A stretch of DNA of 64,000 nucleotides from Vannielia litorea (GCF_900142295.1 NZ_FSRL01000001.1:3472001-3536000); one strand, 5' to 3'. Positions 37,628 through 47,202 are shown, counted from the first letter of the stretch. Made by a program: numbers and translations. The notes: generated by a model not told the origin, from the letters alone.

Positions 37628-39016
37628 TCAATAGCGGTAGTGCTCGGGCTTGAACGGCCCCTCGGGCGTGACGCCGATGTACGCGGCCTGATCCTTGGAG
37701 AGCTTGGAGAGCTTCACCCCGATGCGCTCGAGGTGGAGCATGGCCACCTTCTCGTCGAGGTGCTTGGGCAGGATGTAGACGCCGGGCTGATACTCTTCAC
37801 CCTTGGTCCAGAGCTCGATCTGCGCCAGCACCTGGTTGGTGAAGCTCGCGCTCATCACGAACGACGGATGCCCGGTGGCGTTGCCGAGGTTCAGCAGGCG
37901 GCCTTCCGAAAGCAGGATGATTCGGTTGCCGCCCGGCATTTCGATCATGTCCACCTGGTCCTTGATGTTGGTCCATTTGTGGTTGCGCAGGTTGGCGACC
38001 TGGATCTCGTTGTCGAAGTGGCCAATGTTGCCGACGATGGCCATGTCCTTCATCTCGCGCATGTGCTCGATGCGGATCACGTCCTTGTTGCCTGTGGTGG
38101 TGATGAAGATGTCGGCCGAAGAGGCCACGTCTTCGAGCGTCACCACCTCGTAGCCGTCCATCGCCGCCTGAAGCGCGCAGATCGGGTCGACCTCGGTGAC
38201 CTTCACGCGGGCGCCGGCGCCACGCAGCGAGGCGGCAGAGCCCTTGCCGACGTCGCCGTAGCCGCAGACCACGGCCACCTTGCCGGCCATCATGGTATCG
38301 GTCGCGCGGCGGATGCCGTCGACCAGCGATTCCTTGCAGCCATACTTGTTGTCGAACTTCGACTTGGTCACCGAGTCGTTGACGTTGATCGCCGGGAAGG
38401 GCAGGAGGCCCTTCTTGTGCAGGTCGTAGAGGCGGTGCACGCCGGTCGTGGTCTCTTCCGACACGCCCTTGATGGCGTCGCGGGTCCTGGTGAACCAGCC
38501 GGGGCTCTCGGACATGCGCTTGGCGATCTGCTTCTTGATGACCTCTTCTTCCTCCGATTGCGGCACGGGGATGATTTCTTCGCCCGCCTCGGCCCGCGCG
38601 CCGAGCAGCACGTAGAGGGTGGCGTCGCCGCCGTCATCGAGGATCATGTTGGCGCCCTCGGGGAACTGGAAGGACTTGTCGAGATAGTCCCAGTGCTCCT
38701 CGAGGCTCTGGCCCTTTACGGCGAACACCGGGATGCCGGCCTTGGCGATGGCGGCCGCGGCGTGATCCTGGGTGGAAAAGATGTTGCAGGAGGCCCAGCG
38801 CACATCGGCCCCCAGCGCCACGAGGGTCTCGATCAGCACGGCGGTCTGGATGGTCATGTGGAGCGAGCCCACGATGCGCGCGCCCTTCAGCGGCTTGCTC
38901 TCGCCAAACTCGGCGCGACAGGCCATCAGGCCGGGCATCTCGGTTTCGGCGATGTCCAGCTCCTTGCGGCCGAACTCGGCGAGGGAGATGTCTTTTACTG
39001 TGTAATCGGCAGCCAT
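37628..39016 (-). CDS. ahcY: S-adenosylhomocysteinase
   Basis: AhcY hydrolyses S-adenosylhomocysteine to homocysteine and adenosine, closing the methyl cycle. The 462-residue product has the family blocks: [70 protein letters not shown], the NAD-binding loop [45 protein letters not shown] and the C-terminal KPEHYRY (NAD-contacting Lys/Tyr). I chose the ATG at 39016, which gives the usual [14 protein letters not shown] start. A terminator and a hairpin element follow. I saw no clear riboswitch in the 84 bases upstream. Confidence 0.98.
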   Translation of the reverse strand: MAADYTVKDISLAEFGRKELDIAETEMPGLMACRAEFGESKPLKGARIVGSLHMTIQTAVLIETLVALGADVRWASCNIFSTQDHAAAAIAKAGIPVFAVKGQSLEEHWDYLDKSFQFPEGANMILDDGGDATLYVLLGARAEAGEEIIPVPQSEEEEVIKKQIAKRMSESPGWFTRTRDAIKGVSEETTTGVHRLYDLHKKGLLPFPAINVNDSVTKSKFDNKYGCKESLVDGIRRATDTMMAGKVAVVCGYGDVGKGSAASLRGAGARVKVTEVDPICALQAAMDGYEVVTLEDVASSADIFITTTGNKDVIRIEHMREMKDMAIVGNIGHFDNEIQVANLRNHKWTNIKDQVDMIEMPGGNRIILLSEGRLLNLGNATGHPSFVMSASFTNQVLAQIELWTKGEEYQPGVYILPKHLDEKVAMLHLERIGVKLSKLSKDQAAYIGVTPEGPFKPEHYRY

Positions 39017-39100
39017 CGGGCGCTCCCACTGCAGGTTCCGTTTGCAGCGCACATAGCACCCGACCCATGGGGCGGCAACACGACCTGCCAGGCAGGGTTA

Positions 39101-39415
39101 TCAGGAGTCCTCTCCGGTGGTCGTGACAGGCAGGGCGCTGTGCCAGTCGGTGCCGGTGGCGAGAACGCAACTGATGCCGTCTGGCCGCGTGCCGAGAAGG
39201 GTGAAGCTGCCGGTTTCCTTGGAGGCCCAGAGCTCGAGAAGCCGAGAGGGGCCCTGAAGCCCGCCGCCGTGCAGGGTTTCGCCGAACCGCAGCTGGAGTT
39301 GGGCGACCATCTGGTCACGGTCGAGGCAGAAGGCCTGCGTTTGCGCCGAGGCGTGAGGGGGTGCGAGGGCTGCCGCGCCGAACACCAGCGCCGCCGATAC
39401 GATCCGTTTGTACAT
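39101..39415 (-). CDS. Small secreted protein, paralogue 1
   Basis: The 104-residue product starts MYKRIVSAALVFGAAALAPPHASAQ, a Sec signal peptide cleaved near ASAQ. The mature part (about 80 residues) contains FCLDRDQMVAQLQLRFGET, ELWASKETGSFTLLGTRPDG and ISCVLATG, with two Cys that could form a disulfide. The gene at 39577 encodes a paralogue with the same layout. I do not recognise the family. A GAAAGGACC ribosome site precedes the adjacent GTG/ATG starts; I use the ATG. Expected location is periplasm or outside. It lies upstream of ahcY on the same strand. Confidence 0.7.
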   Translation of the reverse strand: MYKRIVSAALVFGAAALAPPHASAQTQAFCLDRDQMVAQLQLRFGETLHGGGLQGPSRLLELWASKETGSFTLLGTRPDGISCVLATGTDWHSALPVTTTGEDS

Positions 39416-39576
39416 CACGAGGTCCTTTCCCGCATGGAGAGCGGACCAGCAGCCAGATCGTTGTCGGGCAGCAAGCCCGCTTGGTTACAGATACATCATA
39501 TATAGGGGTTTTGGCGCTGGATTTCCCGGTTGCGGGGTCATCTCGCGAGAAGGTGTCTGGCCGCGATCCCGGAGGT

Positions 39577-39882
39577 TCAGCTTGCGGTGCCGCGCACACC
39601 GACGAAGGCGGGCGCCTCGTGAAAATCCTCGCCGGTGAGGGCCACGCAGGTGACGCCGTCAGCCCCGGTGACGAGAATGGTGAAGCTGCCGGTTTCCTTG
39701 GAGGCCCAGATCTCCACCAGGCTGTTCTCGCTTTGCAGGCCGCCGGCGACGGGCTGCTCCTGGTAGGTGTCCACCAGCTGGTCGACGAAGTATTCGCGCT
39801 TACCGCAGGGGCCATCGGCGCTTTGCGCGACCAGGGGCGCGGCGGCGAACATCAGGGTGGCGGTGGCGATTGCGGTTTTCAT
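39577..39882 (-). CDS. Small secreted protein, paralogue 2
   Basis: The 101-residue product has a Sec signal (MKTAIATATLMFAAAPLVAQ) and a mature part of about 80 residues with CGKREYFVDQLVDTYQEQ, VEIWASKETGSFTILVTGAD and VTCVALTGEDFHEAP. It matches the protein at 39101-39415 in order of motifs, in the two Cys positions and in the central WASKETGSFT block, where the DNA is identical over 32 bases (39679-39710 and 39200-39231). Both face the same way and lie 161 bases apart. Function is unknown; likely a periplasmic protein. Confidence 0.7.
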   Translation of the reverse strand: MKTAIATATLMFAAAPLVAQSADGPCGKREYFVDQLVDTYQEQPVAGGLQSENSLVEIWASKETGSFTILVTGADGVTCVALTGEDFHEAPAFVGVRGTAS

Positions 39883-40048
39883 GGCACTGTTCCTCCGGGC
39901 GTCGCCCGCTCTGCGCGGGGCGGCATGCCTGCGGTGTGAATCTCCTTGCTTGTCAGGTGGATAACCTCGTGATCCCCATGCCGGTTCCACGCCGCGTTTA
40001 CACCCTGACGTGATCGCGCTACCCAAACCGGGCGAGAGGGAGACGAAC

Positions 40049-40645
40049 ATGGCCAAGGCACCGCCCCGCGCATGGCAGCGCATGCTCTCGGGTCGCAGGC
40101 TCGACCTGCTGGACCCGACGCCGGTGGATATCGAGATCGAGGACATCGCCCACGGGCTCGCCTTCGTTGCGCGCTGGAATGGCCAGACCAAGGGAGATTT
40201 TGCCTATTCGGTCGCCGAACATTCGCTGCTCGTCGAGGCGCTGTTCAGCCGGATGAATCCCGGTGCCCCGGCCAAGTGGCAGCTCGCCGCCCTCCTGCAT
40301 GACGCGCCCGAATACGTGATCGGCGACATGATCTCACCGGTGAAGGCCGCGGTCGGGCCTGATTATGGCGCGCTGGACGACAGGCTGGCGGCGGCGGTGC
40401 ACATCCGGTTCGGCCTGCCTGCGGCAATTCCGGCGGCGGTGAAGAAGCAGATCAAGAAGGCCGACAAGGTTTCGGCCTGGCTCGAGGCCACGCGCATTGC
40501 GGGGTTCACGGTGGTAGAGGCCAACAGGTTCTTCGGAGTTCCCGCGCCCGAGTTGATCGACGGCATGCAGATCACGCTGCGGCCGCCGGTGGAGGTGCGC
40601 AACGACTTCACCGCGCGCCACGCCGAGCTGTTGGCCGCCCTCTGA
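40049..40645 (+). CDS. HD-domain phosphohydrolase (YfbR-like)
   Basis: YfbR-type enzymes are metal-dependent 5'-deoxynucleotidases. The 198-residue product has HD residues in the order typical of the family: FAYSVAEHSLLVEALF, LAALLHDAPEYVIGDMISPVK with the His-Asp metal pair, and ADKVSAWLEATRIAG. I chose the ATG at 40049, with GAGAGGGAGA 6 bases upstream; the frame is open for 13 more codons. It is divergent from the secreted-protein genes and overlaps the next gene by one base, which suggests a plus-strand operon of three genes to 42041. Confidence 0.88.
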   Translation: MAKAPPRAWQRMLSGRRLDLLDPTPVDIEIEDIAHGLAFVARWNGQTKGDFAYSVAEHSLLVEALFSRMNPGAPAKWQLAALLHDAPEYVIGDMISPVKAAVGPDYGALDDRLAAAVHIRFGLPAAIPAAVKKQIKKADKVSAWLEATRIAGFTVVEANRFFGVPAPELIDGMQITLRPPVEVRNDFTARHAELLAAL

Positions 40646-41562
40646 TGGCGCCGCTGGCCCTGCGCGCCCTGATCTTCGGGCTCTACGCGGCGCTGGCCTA
40701 CGCGATGTTCTTCCTGGTGCCGAGCGATACCAATGTGCTCTGGCTGGCGCTCTGGTTTGCGCTGGGCCTCGGATTTGCCGGGCAGCTGGTGTTCGACTGG
40801 CGCCGCAGCCTCGGTTTCTGGGTTGTCGTCGGCCGCACCAGCCTGGCGCTTCTGGTGATTGCCGCGGCCCTCGTGCTGCTCTGGGTGGAAACGGTGATCT
40901 GCGTCGCGATGATCCTGCCCATCGCGATCCTCGTCGCCGTGGCGGGAATCGCGCTCACCCGGCTGCTCCTCGAACGGTTCGAGAGCCGCAACCGGCTATG
41001 CGCGGCCCTGCTGGCGCTGCCGCTGGTCCTCCCCGTGATCGACATGCCCGCGCCGGGCATCGAAGAGGTGATCTCGGTCACGACGGTCGTGACCATTGCC
41101 GCCCCTGTGGCGGAGGTGCGGGCCCTGGCCGAAAACGTCTCTGACATTGCCGCAGACGAGCGCCCCTGGACTCTCACCCACAATGTGCTCCGCGCGCCGC
41201 GCCCGCTCTCGGCCACCACCCGGAACGGTATTCGCCATGCCCGTTGGACGAAGGGCGTGCGGTTCGAGGAGCACCTGCTGCCGGGGCCGGACCTCGCCTG
41301 GCGCTTCGCCTTTCCCGAGCCCGGATTGATGCGCGCGCTCGACCCGCGCATTTCTCCGACCGGGCCCGAGGTGGTGATGCTGGAGGGTCGCTACGTGTTC
41401 GAGCCGTCAGGTCCGGCAGGCACCCGCGTGAGCCTCACCACCACGTATCGGCTCGACACCCCGATCAACCCCTATCTCAAGCCTTGGGGCCACCTGCTGC
41501 TGAACGACATGCACAACGCTGTTCTTCACGTGATCGCCAAGAGAGCCGAGGCCGCCTCATGA
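40645..41562 (+). CDS. Membrane protein with C-terminal SRPBCC-like domain
   Basis: The 305-residue product has five hydrophobic segments in the first about 135 residues (for example ALRALIFGLYAALAYAMFFL and LALLVIAAALVLLWVETVI), followed by a soluble domain of about 165 residues containing ISVTTVVTIAAPVAEVRALA, MLEGRYVFEPSGPAGTRVSL and TTTYRLDTPINPYL, a START/SRPBCC-like pattern of ligand-cup proteins. No known specific function. It shares one base with the upstream HD gene and overlaps the GNAT gene by 4 bases, so it is operonic with both. Confidence 0.75.
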   Translation: MAPLALRALIFGLYAALAYAMFFLVPSDTNVLWLALWFALGLGFAGQLVFDWRRSLGFWVVVGRTSLALLVIAAALVLLWVETVICVAMILPIAILVAVAGIALTRLLLERFESRNRLCAALLALPLVLPVIDMPAPGIEEVISVTTVVTIAAPVAEVRALAENVSDIAADERPWTLTHNVLRAPRPLSATTRNGIRHARWTKGVRFEEHLLPGPDLAWRFAFPEPGLMRALDPRISPTGPEVVMLEGRYVFEPSGPAGTRVSLTTTYRLDTPINPYLKPWGHLLLNDMHNAVLHVIAKRAEAAS

Positions 41563-42041
41563 TCCATATTCGCCCCGCCGCCACCGCAGATGCCCGCGCG
41601 ATTGCAGAGATGCTGCAGGAGATCGTCGATGCCGGAGGCACAACGGCGCTGACGGGTCGGGTGACCCGCAACGATATCGTTGAATGGATGGCCGTATCCC
41701 CCCGCGCCGCCTGGCACGTGGCAGAGGACGATGCGGGCGAGTTGCTGGGCTTCCAGTGGATCGACCCGATGGGGGAGGAACCCGAGACCTGCGCCGAGAT
41801 CGCCACTTTCGCCCGGCGTGGGCGGACCGGGCTGGGCATCGGGTCGGCCCTGTTCGAGGCCACCCGGAAGGCGGCAAGACGCCTTGGTTACCGGTGGATC
41901 AGGGCCAATATCCGCGCCGACAACACCGGCGGACTGGCCTATTACCAATCGCGCGGGTTCGAGGATTACGGGCGGATCGAGGGATACGTGATGGGCGATG
42001 GCACCGTGGTGGACAAGGTGCTCAAGCGATACGACCTGTGA
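41559..42041 (+). CDS. GNAT-family N-acetyltransferase
   Basis: The 160-residue product has the GNAT layout: HIRPAATADARAIAEMLQEI at the start, a beta-strand hairpin around LLGFQWIDPMG, and the acetyl-CoA-binding region GRTGLGIGSALFEATRKAARRLGYR, then IRADNTGGLAYYQSRGFEDY. The R/Q-x-x-G-x-G/A loop is present as RTGLGIG. The acceptor is not predictable; the general layout resembles phosphinothricin-type acetyltransferases. Start overlaps the membrane-protein gene stop (ATGA). Convergent with the DUF1761 gene. Confidence 0.85.
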   Translation: MIHIRPAATADARAIAEMLQEIVDAGGTTALTGRVTRNDIVEWMAVSPRAAWHVAEDDAGELLGFQWIDPMGEEPETCAEIATFARRGRTGLGIGSALFEATRKAARRLGYRWIRANIRADNTGGLAYYQSRGFEDYGRIEGYVMGDGTVVDKVLKRYDL

Positions 42042-42050
42042 GCGGGTGGC

Positions 42051-42446
42051 TCAGAAGAACCCAAGCACCAGCCCGATCACCGTAGGGCCGAGCACCGAAT
42101 AGCCGCCGTCGAGGATGGTCAGTTCCTTCTTGCGGTCGGCGTAGGCGTAGTTCATCGCCACCCAGGGCGTGATCATGAACAGCCCGATGCCGAGACCCAC
42201 GAGCGCCGATTTGCCCGCGCCCTCGATGCCCGCCATGACGAGGATATGGCGCATCATGCCGGCGACCATCAGCATGGCGATGCCGGAGATGATGAAGGGG
42301 GTGACCGAGCCGCCGTTGGCGGGCCTGCCCTTGGCGTCGGTGGCGATGCCGACGGCGGCGATCCACTGTTTCGAGAGCGTCATGTACCAGGCCGCGCCCA
42401 TGGCAAAGCCCGCGAACGCGGCGACGACGACTGCGATGATGCCCAT
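42051..42446 (-). CDS. DUF1761 family membrane protein
   Basis: The 131-residue product has four hydrophobic segments: IIAVVVAAFAGFAMGAAWYM, PFIISGIAMLMVAGMMRHIL, ALVGLGIGLFMITPWVAMNY and PTVIGLVLGFF. The pattern, with the AWYMTLSKQWIAAVG loop, matches DUF1761 proteins. I chose the ATG at 42446, which follows AGGGAGGGAC. Function is unknown. It sits between the EVE gene and a convergent acetyltransferase, 42 bases after the EVE gene. Confidence 0.8.
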   Translation of the reverse strand: MGIIAVVVAAFAGFAMGAAWYMTLSKQWIAAVGIATDAKGRPANGGSVTPFIISGIAMLMVAGMMRHILVMAGIEGAGKSALVGLGIGLFMITPWVAMNYAYADRKKELTILDGGYSVLGPTVIGLVLGFF

Positions 42447-42488
42447 GGGTGTCCCTCCCTGCATGATGTGCAGGCAGTATGGCGCATA

Positions 42489-42914
42489 TCAACCTTTCGG
42501 GGAATAGCCACCGAGCTTGCAGATCAGGGCCCATTCCTCGGGTGTGACCGGCTGAACCGAGAGCCGGGTGTTGTTGACCAGCACCATGTTGGCCAGCGCG
42601 GGTTCGGCCTTGCAATCGGCCAGCGTCACCGGCCTTGGCATGGGCGCAACGGCCTTGATGTCGACGCACTCCCAGCGGTCATCGTCGGTGGTGCTGTCGG
42701 GATGGATCTCGGCGCAGACTTCGACCACGCCCACAACCGCCTTCTCGGACTGGGAATGGTAGAAGAAGCCGAGGTCACCCAGCCTCATCTCGCGCATCAT
42801 GTTGCGGGCCTGGTAGTTGCGCACCCCGTCCCACTCTTCGCCGGCCTCGCCCCGGGCCACCTGGTCCTCCCAGCTCCATGTCGAGGGTTCGGATTTGAAG
42901 AGCCAGTAGGCCAT
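42489..42914 (-). CDS. EVE domain-containing protein
   Basis: The 141-residue product is a full EVE domain (a PUA-like fold that binds modified bases in nucleic acids, as in human THYN1): YWLFKSEPSTWSWEDQVARG, WDGVRNYQARNMMREMRLGD, LGFFYHSQSEKAVVGVVEV and NTRLSVQPVTPEEWALIC. The KSEP start and the RNYQARN block are conserved in the family. It is cytosolic and probably a single-domain reader. The stop is followed by DUF1761; the start is 3 bases after the gpsA stop, so gpsA, EVE and DUF1761 are probably one operon. Confidence 0.93.
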   Translation of the reverse strand: MAYWLFKSEPSTWSWEDQVARGEAGEEWDGVRNYQARNMMREMRLGDLGFFYHSQSEKAVVGVVEVCAEIHPDSTTDDDRWECVDIKAVAPMPRPVTLADCKAEPALANMVLVNNTRLSVQPVTPEEWALICKLGGYSPKG

Positions 42915-42917
42915 CGG

Positions 42918-43886
42918 TCATTCCTTCTTCAGCGGACGGGCGAGCAGAACGGCCATCGCCTCGGCGGCCGACAGCGTTCCGGAGGTCAGGGCGGCCACCA
43001 CCTCGGTGATCGGCATTTCGAGCTTGTACCTTTGGGCCAATCGCAACGTGGCCCCGGCGGTGGCGATGCCCTCTGTGGTCACGCCCTCCGGGGGCTGCTC
43101 ACCCCGCCCCAGGGCAAGGCCGTGGCGGAAGTTGCGGCTCTTGTCGGAGGTGCAGGTGAGCGCGAGGTCGCCGAAGCCGGAGAGCCCGGCCAGGGTTTCG
43201 CGCTTGCCGCCGAGTGCGGCTGCGAGCCGGGCCATCTCGGCATAGCCACGAGTCATCAGGGCCGCACGGGCGCTCTCGCCGAAACCCGCGCCGATGCAGG
43301 CCCCGCAGGCGATGGCGATCACGTTCTTCAGCGCGCCCCCCAGCTCTGCCCCGATCGGATCGGTTGAAAGGTAGAGCCGTAGCGTGGTGGTCGAGAGGGC
43401 CGATTGCAACATTTCGCCGGTGCGCTTGTCGGCACAGGCGAGGGTCAGGGCCGTGGGCAGGCCCTGCGCGATGTCCACGGCAAAGGAGGGGCCGGTGAGA
43501 ATGGCCGGAATCGCCTTTTTCGCGGCACTCTCGATGATCCCGGTCGGCCCCTTGCCGCGCTCGAGGTCGACGCCCTTGCAGGCGGCCACCACGCAGGCCT
43601 CGCCGATATGCTCGCGGTGCTCTTCGAGCAGCCCGGCGAGGGTCTGCATCGGCGTGGCCATGATGAGGATCGGGGCCGCGAAGGCCGCGTTGCCATGCTC
43701 GACCGATAGTGCGCGCGGCAGGCTGACGCCCGGCAGGTGACGCGCGTTCTCCCGCGCCGTGCCGATGGCGGCGGCCTGCTCTGGGTCGCGGGTCCACAGG
43801 GTGACGGTGGGCCCGTCCTCGCCGGCGAGCTGGCTTGCCAGCGCTGTGCCGAATGCCCCGGCCCCGATCACGGAAATATCGCTCAT
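42918..43886 (-). CDS. gpsA: NAD(P)H-dependent glycerol-3-phosphate dehydrogenase
   Basis: GpsA reduces dihydroxyacetone phosphate to sn-glycerol-3-phosphate for phospholipid synthesis. The 322-residue product has the NAD-binding loop [33 protein letters not shown] (with the catalytic Lys), [37 protein letters not shown] and [19 protein letters not shown]. Length is normal. The ATG overlaps the tsaD stop by 4 bases. The tsaD-gpsA pairing is common in proteobacteria and suggests co-expression with the EVE and DUF1761 genes. Confidence 0.97.
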   Translation of the reverse strand: MSDISVIGAGAFGTALASQLAGEDGPTVTLWTRDPEQAAAIGTARENARHLPGVSLPRALSVEHGNAAFAAPILIMATPMQTLAGLLEEHREHIGEACVVAACKGVDLERGKGPTGIIESAAKKAIPAILTGPSFAVDIAQGLPTALTLACADKRTGEMLQSALSTTTLRLYLSTDPIGAELGGALKNVIAIACGACIGAGFGESARAALMTRGYAEMARLAAALGGKRETLAGLSGFGDLALTCTSDKSRNFRHGLALGRGEQPPEGVTTEGIATAGATLRLAQRYKLEMPITEVVAALTSGTLSAAEAMAVLLARPLKKE

Positions 43887-44974
43887 GCCTTTGCGCCTTT
43901 CTTGCCGGAGCCGAGCATCGGCGCGGCGGAACTGTCAAGCGGCCAGCGCGGGCGGGCCGTGAGGGTGAGGTCATCTGCCGGCGCGCCGGAGCGGAGACGC
44001 TCGATGCCGGCCCAGGCGATCATCGCCGCATTGTCGGTGCAGAGCGCGAGCGGGGGTGCAGTGAAACGCGCGCCGGCTCTTTCGGCTTCGGCCGCCAGCG
44101 CTGTCCGGAGCGAGAGGTTGGCGGCCACCCCCCCGGCCACGGCCAGGGCAGGCTCGGCGGGCGAGAGCGCCATGTAGGCCTCGAGCGCCCGTGCGGTCTT
44201 GGCCGCCAGCACATCGCGCACGGCGGCCTGGAAGCCGGCGGCGAGGTCGTTCACATCCTGACGACGCAGCCGATTGCCCTCCATCATCACCGCATCGCGG
44301 GCGCGCAGCAGTGCGGTTTTCAGGCCGGAAAAAGACATGTCGCAATGCGGCTCGCGCAGGAGCGGGCGGGGCAGGTCGAAGCGGGTTTCGTCGCCCTGCT
44401 CGGCCGCTTGCTCGATGGACGGGCCGCCAGGCTGGGGCAGGCCGAGCAGACGTGCCGACTTGTCGAAAGCCTCGCCCGGCGCATCGTCGATGGTGCCGCC
44501 GAGGCGCTCGAAGCTGTCGGGGCCGTGGGCGACGAGAAACTGGCAATGGCCGCCCGAGACGAGCAACATCAGGTAGGGAAAGGCCAGGCCGTCGGTGAGC
44601 CGAGGTGTCAGCGCATGGCCGGCGAGGTGGTTGACCCCGAGGATCGGCAGGCCGGTGGCCGCGGCGAGCCCCTTGGCACACATCACGCCAGAGACCACGC
44701 CGCCGATCAGGCCCGGCCCGGAGGTGACGGCGATGGCATCGAGCGCGTCGAGCCCGATGCACGCCGTCTCCAAAGCCAGTTCGACCATCAGATCAAGTTT
44801 CTCGGCATGGGCGCGGGCGGCGATCTCGGGAACGACACCCCCAAAGGCTGCGTGCAGATCGGTCTGGCCGGAGACCTGGGACGACAGCACCCGAGCGGCA
44901 CCATCCCAGCGCAGAACGGCGGCGGCGGTATCGTCGCAGCTCGATTCGATGCCGAGGACGGTGAGGGTGCTCAT
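43883..44974 (-). CDS. tsaD: tRNA N6-adenosine threonylcarbamoyltransferase TsaD
   Basis: TsaD transfers the threonylcarbamoyl group to A37 of ANN-decoding tRNAs. The 363-residue product has [16 protein letters not shown] at the start, [16 protein letters not shown], metal-ligand motif [14 protein letters not shown] (two His), [47 protein letters not shown], and late [14 protein letters not shown] with the third ligand. It is the first gene of the tsaD-gpsA-EVE-DUF1761 run and divergent from hemD across 75 bases. Its partners tsaC and tsaE are also in this window; tsaB is not. Confidence 0.97.
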   Translation of the reverse strand: MSTLTVLGIESSCDDTAAAVLRWDGAARVLSSQVSGQTDLHAAFGGVVPEIAARAHAEKLDLMVELALETACIGLDALDAIAVTSGPGLIGGVVSGVMCAKGLAAATGLPILGVNHLAGHALTPRLTDGLAFPYLMLLVSGGHCQFLVAHGPDSFERLGGTIDDAPGEAFDKSARLLGLPQPGGPSIEQAAEQGDETRFDLPRPLLREPHCDMSFSGLKTALLRARDAVMMEGNRLRRQDVNDLAAGFQAAVRDVLAAKTARALEAYMALSPAEPALAVAGGVAANLSLRTALAAEAERAGARFTAPPLALCTDNAAMIAWAGIERLRSGAPADDLTLTARPRWPLDSSAAPMLGSGKKGAKA

Positions 44975-45049
44975 GACTTGCCTTTTCAGGGGGCGCGCGG
45001 CATCACCCGCGCTGATGGCTGAACGTTGTTATCCCGAGGGGCTCGACTT

Positions 45050-45736
45050 GTGAACCGCCTGCCCGTTCTGCTCACCCGCCCGCAGCGAGGGAACGCCGAG
45101 TTTGGCAAGGCCCTGCGCGAGACGCTGGGCGAGGTGGAGATCATCGAGAATCCGCTGATGGAGATCGTGCCGCTCAGGCCGGAGGCGCTGCCCGGGCCGG
45201 AAGATGCGGTGATCTTCACTTCGGTCAACGGGGTCGAGGTGTGTTCGGCTTGGCAGGCCGGGGCGGGTCGCCGGGCCTGGTGCGTGGGCGCCCGAACGGC
45301 AGAGGCGGCGCAGGCAGCGGGTTTCGATGCCGTGGCAGGGGGCGGCACGGTGCAGGAGCTGCCCGGCCTCATCCACCGCGCCCCGCCCACCGGGCTCCTG
45401 TGGCACCTGCACGGCGTTCACCGGCGCGGCAACCTCGCAGCGGCGCTCGCCGAACTGGGTCATGGCTGCCGCAGCGAGGCGATCTATGACCAGCGTGCGC
45501 TGCCGCTCAGCACTGCCGTTGCCGCGCGGATCGGCAGCGGTGCACCCATCGTCGTGCCGCTGTTTTCACCCCGCACGGCAGGGCTATTGGCCGCAGAAGT
45601 CAAAAACCTGGGTGCGAATCTGCGGGTTGTGGCGTTGAGTGGTGCGGTGGCCGCCGAATGGCCCGGCGCCGCAGTGGTTGCCGACAGCCCGGATGCCGCG
45701 GCAATGCTCGAGGCGGTTTGCCGGGAGGTTGGTTGA
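45050..45736 (+). CDS. hemD: Uroporphyrinogen-III synthase
   Basis: HemD closes hydroxymethylbilane to uroporphyrinogen III in tetrapyrrole synthesis. The family is poorly conserved; the 228-residue product shows the recognised elements VLLTRPQRGNAEFG at the start, IFTSVNGVEV, and the C-terminal IVVPLFSPRTAGLLAAEV plus VVALSGAVAAEW. I chose the GTG at 45050, placed after an AGGGGCT sequence. Its identity is strongly supported by the neighbours mic60 and hemY, as in other Rhodobacteraceae. It is divergent from tsaD. Confidence 0.88.
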   Translation: MNRLPVLLTRPQRGNAEFGKALRETLGEVEIIENPLMEIVPLRPEALPGPEDAVIFTSVNGVEVCSAWQAGAGRRAWCVGARTAEAAQAAGFDAVAGGGTVQELPGLIHRAPPTGLLWHLHGVHRRGNLAAALAELGHGCRSEAIYDQRALPLSTAVAARIGSGAPIVVPLFSPRTAGLLAAEVKNLGANLRVVALSGAVAAEWPGAAVVADSPDAAAMLEAVCREVG

Positions 45737-45800
45737 GCGGCTGCGGCCGGCAGGCTAGGGTGGCATGCGGCGGCGCGGCGTAGTGACGAGAGGAATGCAA

Positions 45801-47189
45801 GTGGCGGGTTCTGACGACAAGCCGGAAGAGAACGTGGAAAAGGCGGGCAAGGAAGCGCCCAAGACCGCCGGCAAGGCGAGCGGACGCAAGACGCCGCCGA
45901 AGCAGGCCACGACTCCGGAGGAGGACGCTCCCGATTCCACCAGCGAAGAGCGCGCGCCCGAAGCCGTCGAGGCCAAGGACGCGCCAAGCGGTGATCCGGC
46001 TGCGCCGGGCGCTCCTCTCGAGCTTTCAGACCCCATGAAGCTGGGACCGAGCGGCAAGGGCGAGGACGCAGGAGAGCCTGCGCCGGAAATCGGGAGCGAC
46101 GAGAGCACCGCCCAGAAACCTGCCGATGTGCCCGATCTCACAACCAGCCCCGAGCCCGAAGCGACGCCCGACGCACCGGCGGCGGCCGCACCTGCGCCTC
46201 AGAAGAGCGGCGTCGTGCCGATGGTGTTTGGCGGGGTCCTCGCCGGTCTGATCGGCTTTGCTGCCGCCTGGTACATCTGGGGTCAGGGCGACAGCTCCGC
46301 CGCGCTGGAGGGCCGCCTGACCGAGCAGGAAGAGGCCACCGCCGCGCTTCGGGGCGAACTCGGCGGCAAGGCCTCTGCCGAGACCCTGGCCGCGCTGGAG
46401 GCCCGTGTGGCTTCCATCGAGGCGGCGCCGGCCGCCGACACGAGCGAGTCCGAGGCCAGGGTTGCCGCCCAGGCCGAGGCGCTGGCGGCGCTTTCCGCCC
46501 GTATCGAGGCGCTGGAGAAGGCGCCTGTCGAGGGCTCTCAGGATCCAGCCGCGCAGGCCGCGCTCGCAGCCTATGGCCGCGAGGTCGAAGCGCTCCGCAA
46601 GGAGATGTCCGAGCAGATGACCCGGATGAACGCCGTGCTCGAGGCCGCCAAGGAGACCGAGGCGCAAGCCGCGGCACGGCAGGAGGAGGCCGCCGCCGCC
46701 GCAGCCCGTGCCGCCGAGCAACAGGCCATGCTCGAAGTGAGCCAGGCGCTCGACAACGGCACGGCCTATGATGCGCCGCTTGGGCGGATCTCTTCGGCGG
46801 AAGTTCCCGAGGGTCTCGCCGCACATGCCGCCGAAGGCGTGCTCACCCTCGACGCCCTGAAGGCGAGCTTTCCGGCGGCCGCGCGCAACGCACTCAAGAT
46901 CGCCCGCGAGGAAACCGCTGGCGAGGATGGCGGCGGCTTTGGCTCCTGGATCACCCGTCAGGTCGGTGCCCGCTCGCTGGAGCCCAAGGAGGGGGACGAC
47001 CCCGATGCCGTTCTCTCTCGTGCCGAGGCCGCCTTGAACGCGGGCGACCTTGGCGCCACGCTCCAAGAGCTTGCTGCCCTGCCACCTGGCGGACAGCAGG
47101 CGATGGACCAGTGGATCGCCCAGGCAACTCGCCGCAATGATGCCGTGACCGGGGCTTCCGCCCTGTCTGACACCCTCGCAAGCAACTAG
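45801..47189 (+). CDS. Mic60/mitofilin-like inner-membrane protein
   Basis: The product is 462 residues from a GTG at 45801, which lies 6 bases after a GAGAGGA ribosome site; an ATG at 45765 is an alternative 12 codons upstream. It has a long acidic, proline/alanine-rich N terminus (to about residue 135), one membrane segment (about 137-160, ending WYIWGQG), a long coiled coil (about 168-320, Ala/Glu/Gln rich) and a C-terminal mitofilin-like domain (VLTLDALKASFPAAARNAL, QELAALPPGGQQAMDQWI). Alphaproteobacterial Mic60 shapes intracytoplasmic membranes and is typically encoded next to heme genes, as here (hemD, hemY). Confidence 0.85.
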   Translation: MAGSDDKPEENVEKAGKEAPKTAGKASGRKTPPKQATTPEEDAPDSTSEERAPEAVEAKDAPSGDPAAPGAPLELSDPMKLGPSGKGEDAGEPAPEIGSDESTAQKPADVPDLTTSPEPEATPDAPAAAAPAPQKSGVVPMVFGGVLAGLIGFAAAWYIWGQGDSSAALEGRLTEQEEATAALRGELGGKASAETLAALEARVASIEAAPAADTSESEARVAAQAEALAALSARIEALEKAPVEGSQDPAAQAALAAYGREVEALRKEMSEQMTRMNAVLEAAKETEAQAAARQEEAAAAAARAAEQQAMLEVSQALDNGTAYDAPLGRISSAEVPEGLAAHAAEGVLTLDALKASFPAAARNALKIAREETAGEDGGGFGSWITRQVGARSLEPKEGDDPDAVLSRAEAALNAGDLGATLQELAALPPGGQQAMDQWIAQATRRNDAVTGASALSDTLASN

Positions 47190-47202
47190 GAGAAGCAGAC
47201 GA

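Noticed and set aside
39017..39100. Possible SAH-type riboswitch upstream of ahcY
   Set aside because: I found no clear match to the conserved core in these bases; only GC-rich stems without the expected pattern.
37268..39505. A 745-codon open frame on the plus strand opposite ahcY and panE-like genes
   Set aside because: It is the mirror frame of strongly conserved genes in GC-rich DNA; its translation is low-complexity and matches no family.
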